NCBI GenBank assembly: GCA_029259745.1
Contig: JAJDEO010000061.1
Coordinates: forward strand, 62,001-126,000
Origin: Planctomycetota bacterium
GTDB taxonomy: Bacteria > Planctomycetota > B15-G4
Reading direction: 5' to 3'
Length of the DNA: 64,000 bases
The notes beneath the pieces are model-generated. The model made no database searches. It was not told where the DNA came from and was given only the letters and a program-made list of their open reading frames with translations. Positions 9,524-19,198 of the stretch are shown here, in pieces. The first letter of the stretch is position 1. Every line of letters begins with the position of its first letter. Position numbers and translations under genes: made by a program.

Positions 9524-10705
9524 CTATTTCCCCGTCTCGATGTCGATGAACCACAGGAACGTCCAGACCGTGCGCGACGGGCTGTTGTGGTATTCGAACA
9601 TGCCGAACGGCAGGGCCGACCACTTCGTGACCTCGGCCGGCGCACGGGTTGCCGAGCGCAGGTATTTCGTCTCGTAGTTCATGCCGAACTGGAAGATGAA
9701 GTCGAGGAACGACCACTTCGTGCGCGCGATGTCGGAGTCGTAGTCGAAGAGGATCGGCACGTAGATCTCGAGGTCGTCCTCGAGGTCGTCGATGACATCG
9801 ACGTCGGTGCGGTGGTTGCCCAGCGGGCCCTTCACGTCGAAGCCGATCGGGTCACTGCGACCGGCGATCGAGGCGTCGGACACGACGACGGCGTTCGTGG
9901 CGTCGGTGTTGATGTTCTTGCCGATGATGCGCGCGGCGATGGCGTCGTTGAGCGCGGCCGTGGTCTGCGGCGTGCGACCGTCGACGGTCTGGATGACGTC
10001 GCCGAGGCGCAAGCCCGAGAGATACGCCGGCGACCCGAGACGCACGCCGGTCACGAGCCAGCGCGGAGCGGGGTCACCCCAGACGGCGATCGCGTCGGCA
10101 CCGCTGACCGGAGCGACACCGAGGCCCGTCAGCCGCGCGTAGCTGTCGTTCACTTCGAGCAGGCGCGACACCGTTGACGACTCGACGCTCGTGTGCGCGT
10201 CCGGCGACACCGAAACCGTGAGGCGCTCGAGCCAGGCCTTGCCGTCCTTCGAGTTCCAGCGGTCGATCTCGACCAGCACGGGCACGCCCGGCGTCAGCGT
10301 CGTCGAGACGATGCTCCCGAGCTGGTCGGGGCTCGTGATCGGCACGCCGTTCACGGTGCGCAGGACGTCACCCTCGACGAGCCCAGCGCGCGCCGCGGCG
10401 GAGTCGGCCTTGACGTCCGAGATCCAGACCCCACGCCAAGCCTCGACACCCGTGCGTTCGGCGAGTGCCGGCTCGAGGAGCTTCGAGACCACACCGAACT
10501 TCGAGCGCTCGACCGAACGCGTCTCCGTGCTCAAGATCTTCGGTTTGCTCAGTGACCCATGCAGCTTGTGCGTCACCGTCGTGCCATCGGGCGACGAGGC
10601 CTGCGACAGCGGCGTGCTGTTCGACGACGTCCCGGAGTTGCCATTGATCGTGATGCAGCTCGGCACCAGGGCGAGGGCGACGAGCAGGAGCGGGCGAAGT
10701 GTCAT
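9524..10705 (-). CDS. Lipoprotein with two PDZ domains, no protease domain
   Basis: Protein of 393 residues beginning with a lipoprotein signal (hydrophobic stretch then V-P-S-C, lipid Cys at 17). Two PDZ modules follow: one around residues 65-160 with GVWISDVKADSAAARAGL and GDVLRTVNGVPI, and one around 175-265 with WLVTGVRLGSPAYLSGLRLGDV and VDGRTP. No trypsin-like or S41 catalytic triad is seen, so this is not a complete DegP/Ctp protease. The remainder (270-393) is unrecognised. It lies 96 bases after the anti-sigma gene and has its own promoter-like element at 10751-10795, which matches the one before the sigma gene. It therefore probably belongs to the ECF regulon and may act in envelope sensing, by inference. 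Confidence 0.8.
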   Translation of the reverse strand: MTLRPLLLVALALVPSCITINGNSGTSSNSTPLSQASSPDGTTVTHKLHGSLSKPKILSTETRSVERSKFGVVSKLLEPALAERTGVEAWRGVWISDVKADSAAARAGLVEGDVLRTVNGVPITSPDQLGSIVSTTLTPGVPVLVEIDRWNSKDGKAWLERLTVSVSPDAHTSVESSTVSRLLEVNDSYARLTGLGVAPVSGADAIAVWGDPAPRWLVTGVRLGSPAYLSGLRLGDVIQTVDGRTPQTTAALNDAIAARIIGKNINTDATNAVVVSDASIAGRSDPIGFDVKGPLGNHRTDVDVIDDLEDDLEIYVPILFDYDSDIARTKWSFLDFIFQFGMNYETKYLRSATRAPAEVTKWSALPFGMFEYHNSPSRTVWTFLWFIDIETGK

Positions 10706-10750
10706 CTGTCAGGGTCCCTGAAGTGAGGGCGGGGGTGAGTACGAGGACGG

Positions 10751-10795
10751 AGACGCGTGCGGGCTGCGATCGGTTCCCGGCGTCTACGAGATTTG
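10751..10795 (-). promoter_or_regulatory. Putative ECF-sigma promoter of the PDZ lipoprotein gene
   Basis: Read on the minus strand: CAAAT, 5 nt, AGAC, 2 nt, CGGGAACC, with GGGAAC (10778-10773) as the -35 element. After exactly 18 nt comes GTCT (10754-10751) as a possible -10. Upstream of the sigma gene the same CAAAT/AGAC/CGGGAACC blocks occur with identical spacing. GGGAA-N18-GTT-like promoters are known for SigR-type ECF factors. The leader to the ATG would be roughly 40 nt. Confidence 0.5.
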
Positions 10796-10801
10796 CGGTC
10801 G

Positions 10802-12106
10802 TCAGGCCTCGCCGCTGCGGGCGAGTTCGGCGAGGAGCGGCGCGTTGGCCTCGTGCCATGCCGTCCAGAAAGACATCAGCGAGCCATCGTGCGTGTACGG
10901 CTCGGGTGTGTCGTCGCCGAGCCAGCCGGTCCACCAGTTCGACTCCTTGGGTTGGGCGTAGCGCGGCGTCCGCAGGCGCGGGCCGACCATCGGGTTGTCG
11001 GCGAGCTGGGCCGCGATCTCGGAGAGTTGGTCGGCGGCCATCGTCGAGGCCGGGTCGTTTTCTTCACCGAGGTGTGAGATGAGGTTCGGGACGACGTCGA
11101 CGAGCGTGCCACTGGTGCGCAGTGCCGCGACCTCGTTGTCGATGGCCAGGAGGCGAACGCCGTCGACCGGAGCGGCCGTCGCGACCACGAGCGTTGCAGC
11201 GGCCGCTGCACTGGTCCAGGGTGACGAGTTCGACGCGCGCGCGGGGGTCGACGCGCGTGCGTCGGGCGCGGTCGTCTCGCGCAGCTCTGCGGGCCACTCG
11301 AAGTCAGGCGCGGCGTCGGCGATGAGCGTCGGGGTGGGTGCCGGTGTGCGTGCGGGTGCGGGGACGCGTGCGGTCGGCTCGGGGCGTGCGAGCGCCGGTG
11401 CACGCGGCGACGCGGCGAGGAGGTCGGCGATGTCGTCGCGCACACCGGCCCACGTGGCCACGAGCCGACGACCGTCGAGGTGCACGGCGATGAGGGGCGT
11501 CGGGGACGAGTGCGCGGCCGGCGTCGTGACCTCGTGCGACGTTCTTGGATCTGCGATGTCCGCGGGCGGGACAGGTTTGCTGATCGGCTCGCGAACCGGT
11601 TCGGCGATGCCGGAGGTTGCCGCGGGGAGTGTGTCCGCGGTCGCGATGCGTGCTGAGGCTGGTGCCGTTGCTGCGGCCACGGGCTCCTCGACCGTGGACG
11701 GCACTGCGTCGACGAGGGTTGCACGCGAGCGTTCCGACGCGGGCGTGTCAGCCTCCATGTTGACGACGACGGCCAGGCATGCTGCCGCCCCGAGCACGGC
11801 CGCGGCGGCATGGGTCCAGATGTTCCACCCCGTGCGCCCGGTGCGAGGCGCCACGAAGGCGGGCCCGGCGAGGTCGGCACCGACAGCCGCGAGTACGCTG
11901 CTGAGGTGCGCGTCGGGAACCTCGCGCGGCTGCGCGTGGGCGAGTGCCGCGAGTGCCGCGACGAACGAGGCGTAGTCGTCGGCCGCCGCCGAGCTGCGCG
12001 CGAGGTGTGCATCGAAGGCCGAGCGCTCGGCGCCGTCGAGCGTGCCGTCGTAGGCGTCCGAGAAGCGCGTGCGGATCGAGGCGTCGTCGAAGGAGACGGT
12101 CGTCAT
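10802..12106 (-). CDS. Putative anti-sigma factor, membrane protein
   Basis: Protein of 434 residues whose start overlaps the stop of the ECF sigma gene (ATGA), implying coupled translation and a role as its anti-sigma factor. Residues 1-60 resemble an anti-sigma N-terminal domain (DAYDGTLDGAERSAFDAHLARS), but the usual HxxxCxxC zinc motif is absent: His34 is present and the cysteines are not. A hydrophobic segment lies at about 97-117, and a second weaker one near 295-310. Between them is a Pro/Ala/Thr-rich stretch, probably unfolded and outside the membrane. The C-terminus (IAAQLADNPMVGPRLR onward) is not recognised. The assignment rests mainly on position and N-terminal pattern. Confidence 0.65.
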   Translation of the reverse strand: MTTVSFDDASIRTRFSDAYDGTLDGAERSAFDAHLARSSAAADDYASFVAALAALAHAQPREVPDAHLSSVLAAVGADLAGPAFVAPRTGRTGWNIWTHAAAAVLGAAACLAVVVNMEADTPASERSRATLVDAVPSTVEEPVAAATAPASARIATADTLPAATSGIAEPVREPISKPVPPADIADPRTSHEVTTPAAHSSPTPLIAVHLDGRRLVATWAGVRDDIADLLAASPRAPALARPEPTARVPAPARTPAPTPTLIADAAPDFEWPAELRETTAPDARASTPARASNSSPWTSAAAAATLVVATAAPVDGVRLLAIDNEVAALRTSGTLVDVVPNLISHLGEENDPASTMAADQLSEIAAQLADNPMVGPRLRTPRYAQPKESNWWTGWLGDDTPEPYTHDGSLMSFWTAWHEANAPLLAELARSGEA

Positions 12107-12744
12107 GGCAGGGCTCCATGGGCGACGCGCGGGGAGCGGCGCGTCGCGGGGGAGAGGGTCGTGAGTTGCAGATAGGCGTCGCGGAAGGCGAGGCGTCCAC
12201 GGTGGACGCGCGACTTCACGGTGCCGGTGGAGCAGCCGAGCGATGTGCCGGCTTCGTCGTAGGACAGGCCCGCGAGGTCGACCAGCGCGACGGCCGTGCG
12301 GTACGGCTCGTCCACGCGCGTGAGCGCCGCGCGGACGGCCGACTTCTCGTCGTGTCCGTGCTCGTCCGAGGGCACGCTGGCCTCGAAGTCGTCGGCCAGC
12401 GGAACCGTCGGGCGACGCGCCTCGGCCTTGAGCCCGTCACGCACCTGATTGAGCACGACGGCGAAGAGCCAGCTGCGGAACGCTCCGGTCGAGCGGTACT
12501 TCGGCAGGCCCTTGTGGACCTTGACCCACGCGTCCTGCGCGAGGTCGGCCGCGCGGTGAGGGTCGCCGCCGACCCGCCGCTCGACCACGGCCAGCACGGC
12601 CGCACCGTAGCGCCGCACGAGCACTTCGAAGGCCGCCACGTCGCCGGTTCCCGCCCGCTGCGCAACGGTCTCGTCGTCGCCACCGACGGAATCGGCGGCA
12701 AGCGCAACGCGACGAGCGGCGTGAGGGCGAGAGTCGGTGGCCAT
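12103..12744 (-). CDS. ECF-type RNA polymerase sigma factor
   Basis: Protein of 213 residues with the two conserved sigma regions of the extracytoplasmic-function group. Sigma-2 spans about residues 35-105 (FEVLVRRYGAAVL, RAADLAQDAWVKVHKGL, FRSWLFAVVLNQVRD). Sigma-4 spans about 135-190, with a helix-turn-helix (LSYDEAGTSLGCSTGTVKSRVHRGR). The acidic linker lies between them. It is the first gene of a sigma/anti-sigma pair with a 4-base overlap. A promoter-like motif at 12769-12815 may be recognised by this same factor, which would make it self-activating. The ATG at 12744 gives a normal length. Confidence 0.93.
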   Translation of the reverse strand: MATDSRPHAARRVALAADSVGGDDETVAQRAGTGDVAAFEVLVRRYGAAVLAVVERRVGGDPHRAADLAQDAWVKVHKGLPKYRSTGAFRSWLFAVVLNQVRDGLKAEARRPTVPLADDFEASVPSDEHGHDEKSAVRAALTRVDEPYRTAVALVDLAGLSYDEAGTSLGCSTGTVKSRVHRGRLAFRDAYLQLTTLSPATRRSPRVAHGALP

Positions 12745-12768
12745 GGAGGTCCAGTGGGGCTCACACGG

Positions 12769-12815
12769 GGGAACGCGCCGGAGCGGCGGTGGGTTCCCGT
12801 AGTCTCCGGTATTTG
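12769..12815 (-). promoter_or_regulatory. Putative autoregulated ECF-sigma promoter
   Basis: On the minus strand: CAAAT (12815-12811), 5 nt, AGAC (12805-12802), 2 nt, CGGGAACC (12799-12792). GGGAAC serves as -35 and GTTCCC (12774-12769) starts after exactly 18 nt. The start codon lies about 25 nt further on. All three upstream blocks recur at 10751-10795 with the same spacing. GGGAAC and GTTCCC are also exact inverted repeats, so an operator is an alternative reading. Confidence 0.5.
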
Positions 12816-12924
12816 TGCGGATTGAGGCGTGAAGGGCGTCGAAGCCTGCCCCGCAGGGCGGATCGAGCGCCGAGCTAGAAGGCGGCGGCGGCTGCTGAGC
12901 GCGATGTTTCGCGGGGCTCGTGCA

Positions 12925-15459
12925 TCACTCCGCCCCGAGCGTGAACATCTCGCCGCCCGGCGCTGCGCTGATCGTCACGCGCGTGACGTCATGGGGGTCG
13001 AGGGTGATCAGTGCCGACCTTCCACCCTTGCTGTGCACGCTCACGTGAAGGGGGCGCGCGGGTAGCAGGTGCAGGAACGTCAGTCCATGCGACTCGACCA
13101 ACAGCGAGCGCGTGATGTCGGCGTCCTCGATCCTGACCTCGAACGGTCCGAGCGCCGCGGCTTCTTCGGTGACGATGAACTCGAGCGATTCGCGCCCGAG
13201 CTCGAGTGTGACGGCTCGTACGCCGCCCGGTGTGAGGTCGCCGACCACGCTGCTGACGAGCGCCTGGTGCTGCTCGTCGAGGACGCGCAGGTTGAGTGTC
13301 GGCGTGTAGCGCAGCTCGGCTTCGAAGATGTCACCGTGCAGAGGCGCGTCGATCAGTTGCTCGCCATCCGCTGCCCAACCGACGAGTGTCAGTGCCGCTC
13401 CCGACGTGCCAACCACCGTGGCGACGAGACGCACGGGATCTTCGCACCCCGCTTCGACGAGCACATGCTCGCCGGCCGCAATGTCGTGAACCATATCGAC
13501 GCGTCCGTCAACGCGCACGCGATAACGCCCCGGCGCCAGCCGTTCAATCTGAGCCCGGCCACGCGTGTTCGTCTGCGCGGAGTAGAAGGACTTCCAGGTT
13601 CCGTCGACATCGACATCGATGCCGATCTCGAGGCTGCTGCGCACGAGGCAGTCGACGACTTCGATCACGGCGCCCGCGTCGAGGTGGAGCGTGCCGATGT
13701 CGTTCGTCCCCGGGGTGACGAGAACGTTGCGCGACAGCGGGACGTGATCGGCGTGCAGCACCCACAGCTCGTGTTCGCCGGGCATGACGGATTCGAAGCG
13801 GAACCTGCCATCGGCCTGCGTCGCGATCTCGAGCGTCTCGACGGCCACGTTGTCATCGACACGGCGCAGCGCCACAGACGCGTCGACGCCGACAGCGCCT
13901 CCCGCGAGCACGACGCGGCCAGCGACAACGCTCGGTGTGATCGGATGCCACTCGAGGACGTGCGTGTCGCGTTCTCCGACGATCTCGCCGTACTGCGCCA
14001 CGAACCCGTCGTGACGGATCTCGACGTGCGCCGCCTCGCCGTTCCGACCCGCGAGGCGGAACACGCCCGCGCCGAGTGGTGAGACGTCGAGTTCGACGAT
14101 CTCGCCGAAGCGTCGGTCGACAGCGAGGATTGCCGTGCAATGCACTCCATCGACGGGCTCGCGCGTTGCGGCATCGACGACGCTGAACGTTTCGGAAGAG
14201 CACGATGCGAGCTCGATGGTCAACGCCGAGGTTCCAGACGCCACGTCGTGCGGTCTGAGGACTGCGACGTGGTCGGCGGACAGCACGGCGATTTCGCAAG
14301 CTGTCGTACCGTGGGGAAGCTCGAACCGACAGTGACCGCGTGCGTCGGTCGTCCCGCGTGCGAGCAGCAGATCGCGCGTGGGCTCGTCGCTCTCGCGTAA
14401 CCACGGCTCGAGACGCCGGAGTTGGAATCCCGTGCTGACGGTGCGCCCACGGCGGACGCCCCAGCGGTGTTGCAGCGCCGAGAAGATCGCGGGCGTGGCG
14501 ATGCCGACGAACGCACCCGCGACGGGCTGGCTCTCGGAGACGACGTCGATCGCGAGGACGGGGCCACGCGCGATGCTCAAGTCGGTGACGACAGTCTCGC
14601 CCACACCAACGCTGACGCGTTCGCGTGCGAGCACGCCGCCGGCCCGACTCAGGGTGAGGTCGTACGAACCGGCCTCGAGTGCTCCGAGCAGGTAGTCGCC
14701 CGACGTTCCGATCGTTGCTGTGCGCGCGCTGCGGATCATGTGTGCGCGAGACGATGAGAAGGGCGCGCTGACGTCCATCGGTGTGGCTTCGACGACCGCT
14801 CCGACGATGGGCGTCGCGTCGGACCAGAGCCCGCGTCCGATGAGTTGCGACTCGTGTTCGAGCACGACCTGAAGCTCGAGTCCCGCGGGATCAAGCGCGA
14901 CGATGCGCGTCGCGAAGCCCTGTGCATCGACGACGATGACGGGGACGTCGTAGTACGACTCGGAGAGCGGTTCGCGCCAGGCGTCGTCGAGAGTGTTCGT
15001 CTCGAGTTCGAAGCGACCGTCGGTGTCGGTCGTGGTCGTGGCATGCTGGTTCCAGGGCGGCACCCCGAGGTCGACGCGCGGGACTGACCACGTGCGCAGC
15101 ACTGGGTTCGCGAGCTCGATGTGTCCATCGCGGGCCAAGGTCCAGCCGTCGGGGATCAACCGGATCCGAGCCGCGGGCACGGCGTCGCCGAGCGCCGTCG
15201 TGATCACACCCGTGACGAGGGCGCTCGGTGCTGCGTCGCGTTTTTCCGTCGTCGTCGCGACGTCGAGCGCGCGGGCGACCTCATCTGTCGTCGCCGACGC
15301 TGGCGAAGGCGGCGCAGCGGCGACGGGCTCAGACGCGACACGCGTGATCGGTGTCACGTCGACCGCGACGTTCGAGCGGTCGGGCAGCTCGACGACCAGC
15401 CACGCCCCGATCAAGGCGAGCGCAGCGAGAACGACAACCAGCCCAACTCCGCGCTGCAT
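12925..15459 (-). CDS. Membrane-anchored protein with CarboxypepD_reg-like repeats
   Basis: Protein of 844 residues: a short basic start, one hydrophobic segment (about 4-25) and a long exported part. Modules of the carboxypeptidase-regulatory-like/Ig-like type recur. Examples are LVTGVITTALGDAVPAARIR, VAGRVVLAGGAVGVDASVAL with QADGRFRFESVMPGEHELWV, and NTRGRAQIERLAPGRYRVRV, each a beta-sandwich with a G-x-F/Y strand after an acidic turn. No enzyme motif was found. It has the same build as the proteins at 6568-9387 and 57715-59718, so a paralogous group is likely. It lies behind the sigma operon on the same strand, but about 180 bases separate them and no ECF-type motif was seen before it. 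Confidence 0.72.
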   Translation of the reverse strand: MQRGVGLVVVLAALALIGAWLVVELPDRSNVAVDVTPITRVASEPVAAAPPSPASATTDEVARALDVATTTEKRDAAPSALVTGVITTALGDAVPAARIRLIPDGWTLARDGHIELANPVLRTWSVPRVDLGVPPWNQHATTTTDTDGRFELETNTLDDAWREPLSESYYDVPVIVVDAQGFATRIVALDPAGLELQVVLEHESQLIGRGLWSDATPIVGAVVEATPMDVSAPFSSSRAHMIRSARTATIGTSGDYLLGALEAGSYDLTLSRAGGVLARERVSVGVGETVVTDLSIARGPVLAIDVVSESQPVAGAFVGIATPAIFSALQHRWGVRRGRTVSTGFQLRRLEPWLRESDEPTRDLLLARGTTDARGHCRFELPHGTTACEIAVLSADHVAVLRPHDVASGTSALTIELASCSSETFSVVDAATREPVDGVHCTAILAVDRRFGEIVELDVSPLGAGVFRLAGRNGEAAHVEIRHDGFVAQYGEIVGERDTHVLEWHPITPSVVAGRVVLAGGAVGVDASVALRRVDDNVAVETLEIATQADGRFRFESVMPGEHELWVLHADHVPLSRNVLVTPGTNDIGTLHLDAGAVIEVVDCLVRSSLEIGIDVDVDGTWKSFYSAQTNTRGRAQIERLAPGRYRVRVDGRVDMVHDIAAGEHVLVEAGCEDPVRLVATVVGTSGAALTLVGWAADGEQLIDAPLHGDIFEAELRYTPTLNLRVLDEQHQALVSSVVGDLTPGGVRAVTLELGRESLEFIVTEEAAALGPFEVRIEDADITRSLLVESHGLTFLHLLPARPLHVSVHSKGGRSALITLDPHDVTRVTISAAPGGEMFTLGAE

Positions 15460-15532
15460 CGCAGCTCCCCCTCAGGTCTTTCAGGCACGACCGCGCGCCG
15501 CGCCGAACAAGCCGCGATCCTACCCGCGCAGC

Positions 15533-16396
15533 TCAGGCGAGCTGGGTCAGCTCGACGCCTTCGAGCGTCTCCCACTCCTCGCCGGGCTTGAACCTGCCGC
15601 GCTCGTCGCGCGTCACGGTGCATAGTGCGCAGCCATGGTCGTGCGTGAAGAAGAGGCGCACGCCGCGGGCGACGACGTCGGTGAGGATGCGTCGTTTTTC
15701 GACGATGAGCAGCTCGGGGTAGCGGTCGTAACCCATCGTGATGGGGACGTGCACCCACGGGCGGCCCGGGATGAGGTCGCCGCAAAAGAGGACGCCGCCG
15801 ACCTCGCCGAGCAGCAAGCCGGGCGTGTGGCCGTCGCTCAGGTGGAAGCGTACCGAGCTGCCGAGCGCCGGCGTGTGGTCGCCGGAGACGAGCTCGAGAC
15901 GGCCCGACTGTTCGAGCAGCGCATTGAGCGCCGGTACGAACGAGGCGCGGTCGCGCGGGTGGGGATCTTGGGCGCGCTCCCAGGCCGTCTGGCCGACGAC
16001 GAAGGTCGCGTTCGGGAAGAGCAGCTCGTAGGTACCGTCTGCGCGCCACGGCGTGAGGAGCCCGCCGGCGTGGTCGAAGTGCAGGTGGCTGAGGACGACG
16101 ACGTCGACGTCGGTGTGGGGGACGCCGTGTGCCGCGAGGTTGTCGAGCAGCACGTGGCCCTCGTCGACGACGCCGTAGCGGTCGCGCAGCGCGGGGTCGA
16201 AGAACGCGCCGATGCCCGTCTCGAAGAGCACCGTCTTGCCGTCGAGATCCTCGACGAGCAGTCCGCGGCAGGCGAGCGGGATGCGATGCCGCTCGTCGGG
16301 CGTGATCCAGCGCTCCCAGAGCGCACGCGGTGCGTTGCCGAACATCGCGCCTCCGTCGAGGCGCTGGCTGTTTCCTTCGATCGACGTGAACTTCAC
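15533..16396 (-). CDS. Metallo-beta-lactamase-fold hydrolase
   Basis: Protein of 287 residues with the zinc-binding signature HLHFDHAGG (His104, His106, Asp108, His109). A later SDGHTPG and FCGDLIPG supply further metal ligands typical of the lactonase-like/arylsulfatase branch of the superfamily. There is no signal peptide, so it is probably cytoplasmic. The GTG at 16396 was chosen because AGGAGA lies 6 bases upstream; the longer open frame lacks a ribosome-binding site and would run into the RidA-like gene. The substrate is not evident; N-acyl-homoserine lactonase-like or other hydrolytic activity is possible. Confidence 0.85.
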   Translation of the reverse strand: MKFTSIEGNSQRLDGGAMFGNAPRALWERWITPDERHRIPLACRGLLVEDLDGKTVLFETGIGAFFDPALRDRYGVVDEGHVLLDNLAAHGVPHTDVDVVVLSHLHFDHAGGLLTPWRADGTYELLFPNATFVVGQTAWERAQDPHPRDRASFVPALNALLEQSGRLELVSGDHTPALGSSVRFHLSDGHTPGLLLGEVGGVLFCGDLIPGRPWVHVPITMGYDRYPELLIVEKRRILTDVVARGVRLFFTHDHGCALCTVTRDERGRFKPGEEWETLEGVELTQLA

Positions 16397-16430
16397 GGGA
16401 GTCTCCTGGCGTGCGTCGGCACAGGGTAGA

Positions 16431-16883
16431 TCAGCGGCGCGCCGCCACGACACTCACTTCGACGCGCGCGTTCCCGGGCAGTGCGACGACGGCGACGCAG
16501 GCGCGGGCCGGATACGGCGCGGCGAGCTTGGCGCGATACACGTCGTTGAAGACCCCGTAGGTCTCGATGTCCGTGAGGTAGACGGTGGCCTGCACGACGT
16601 CATCGAGTGTGATCCCGGCGCGCACCAGCTCGCCCTCGACGGCGTCGAGACACGAGGTGGCCTCCTCAGCAAACGTGCCCTCACGGGCCGAGCCGATCTT
16701 CCCCGACAGGAAGACGAAGTCGCCGTGCAGGCGCGCAGCGGAGTAGGGGCCCAAGGCCGAGGCGGCTGGGATGCTGGCTGGCGCGGGCGCGACCACGCAG
16801 GATGTGACGGCCAACGCCAGCACGACGGCGCTCGCAGCGCGGGTTCTGCGGCTTGGGTGGGAGCGGTCGTGGGTGGTCGACAT
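16431..16883 (-). CDS. RidA/YjgF-family protein with lipoprotein signal
   Basis: Protein of 150 residues. Residues 1-29 form a basic N-terminus (SRRTRAA) and hydrophobic core ending in V-T-S-C, which predicts lipid attachment at Cys29. The rest is a RidA (YjgF/YER057c/UK114) domain: LGPYSAARLHGDFVFLSGKIG, LVRAGITLDDVVQATVYLTD, and the active-site strand PARACVAVVALPGNARVEV. The Arg equivalent to the catalytic Arg of E. coli RidA is present. Classical RidA deaminates reactive enamines and imines in the cytoplasm, so an exported form must have another substrate or role. The ATG at 16883 gives the complete signal peptide. The MBL gene follows 34 bases downstream. Confidence 0.82.
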   Translation of the reverse strand: MSTTHDRSHPSRRTRAASAVVLALAVTSCVVAPAPASIPAASALGPYSAARLHGDFVFLSGKIGSAREGTFAEEATSCLDAVEGELVRAGITLDDVVQATVYLTDIETYGVFNDVYRAKLAAPYPARACVAVVALPGNARVEVSVVAARR

Positions 16884-17241
16884 GAGTGGCCCTCGAGTGG
16901 TGACAGGAGCGAAGCCGGCGACATCGCACTGTTCGCCGGGCCCGCAGTCTCGCAAAGGGCCGCCGGCGCGCGAGCGCTGAGGTGTCATCGACGCGTGCCC
17001 ACGGGCGTCCGTTCCTTCCCGAGCACCCCAGCGCTGGGTCTGTGGCACGGCCCCGTCCCGCCTGCGGGCCGGGTGTCCCGGGACTGAGCGGGTGGGGCGC
17101 CGAGCGGCGGATGCGTGACGCGGCGCTGACGGCTCTGCGGCACCTGGGTGGTGTCCAACAGTCGGCGGCGGGCTTTGGTAGAGTTCGCGCGCGGTGACGG
17201 AACATACGCCCGCGCAGCGATCGAACCCCGGAGATCCGACT
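16884..17241. other. Non-coding region between divergent genes
   Basis: This stretch separates the minus-strand RidA-like gene from the plus-strand Bat operon and should hold promoters for both. A TAGAGT at 17179-17184 could serve as a -10 for the operon, but no convincing -35 lies at the right distance. No conserved protein or RNA gene is seen. Confidence 0.4.
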
Positions 17242-18231
<990 letters not shown>

Positions 18232-18232
18232 C

Positions 18233-19198
18233 GTGTCCGGCACGGCGCCGCTGACCAACCCGCGGCGAACGTACGGCCACGAGGACGAACCCGGCACAGC
18301 CGAGATCCTCAGCGCCGTGCGCCGCATCCAACTCCGCACGCGCAAGGCGGTCACCGACATGATCGCCGGCGGCTTCCAGTCCGTGTTCCGCGGCAGCGGC
18401 ATGGAGTTCGAAGAGGTGCGCGAATACGTGCCGGGCGACGACGTGCGCGCCATCGACTGGAACGTCACCGCGCGCACGGGGCGTCCCTACATCAAGAAGT
18501 TCGTCGAGGAACGCGAGCAGACCATCATGCTCGCAGTCGACTTCTCGGCGTCCACGCGGTTGGGATGCGCCGATCGCTCGGTGCGCGCCACGGCCGCCGA
18601 GCTCGCCGCGATCCTGGCCTTCAGCGCCGTCCAAGCTCACGACCGAGTCGGCCTTGTCGGGTTCACGGATCGCATCGAGTGCGAGCTGCCGCCACGCGGC
18701 GGGACACGTACGGCGTTCCGCATCACGCGCGAGGCGCTCGTGCATCCGGCTGTCGGCACAGGCACGTCCCTCGCCGCGGTCTGCGAGCACCTTGGCGCGG
18801 TCCTCAAGCGTCAGGCCTACGTCTTCTTGATCTCCGACTTCCTCACCGACGATTTCCGCCTTCCGCTCGGCATGCTGTCGCGACGCCACGATGTCGTCGC
18901 GCTGCGGCTCGTCGACCGCCGGCATCACGCGCTGCCCAAAGTCGGGCTCGTGCGTTGGTTCGACCCCGAGACGCAGCGCACGATGCTTGTCGATACGTCG
19001 TCGAAGCGCGTGCGCGGGGCCCTGCAGAGGCGTCACGAGGAGCACGGCGAGGCGCTGCGTGCCTCGCTCGGCAGTCAGGGCGTCGACCTCGTCGACATCC
19101 CGGTCAGTGAGGTCGACGACGAAACCGGCGCCATCCAGCGCGCCTCGGTCGTCGAGCCGCTGATCGCGTTCATGCACATGCGGGAGCGCCGCCGGTGA
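18233..19198 (+). CDS. DUF58 domain protein of the Bat operon
   Basis: Protein of 321 residues with the DUF58 signature in residues 53-80 (RGSGMEFEEVREYVPGDDVRAIDWN). A vWA-like part follows, beginning LAVDFSAST (about 101-108), a degenerate metal-site motif. There is no signal peptide or membrane segment. DUF58 proteins nearly always sit directly after moxR and before vWA genes, as here, and are thought to be part of a membrane-linked MoxR/vWA complex. The GTG start lies 1 base after the moxR stop. The next gene overlaps it by 4 bases. Confidence 0.92.
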   Translation: MSGTAPLTNPRRTYGHEDEPGTAEILSAVRRIQLRTRKAVTDMIAGGFQSVFRGSGMEFEEVREYVPGDDVRAIDWNVTARTGRPYIKKFVEEREQTIMLAVDFSASTRLGCADRSVRATAAELAAILAFSAVQAHDRVGLVGFTDRIECELPPRGGTRTAFRITREALVHPAVGTGTSLAAVCEHLGAVLKRQAYVFLISDFLTDDFRLPLGMLSRRHDVVALRLVDRRHHALPKVGLVRWFDPETQRTMLVDTSSKRVRGALQRRHEEHGEALRASLGSQGVDLVDIPVSEVDDETGAIQRASVVEPLIAFMHMRERRR

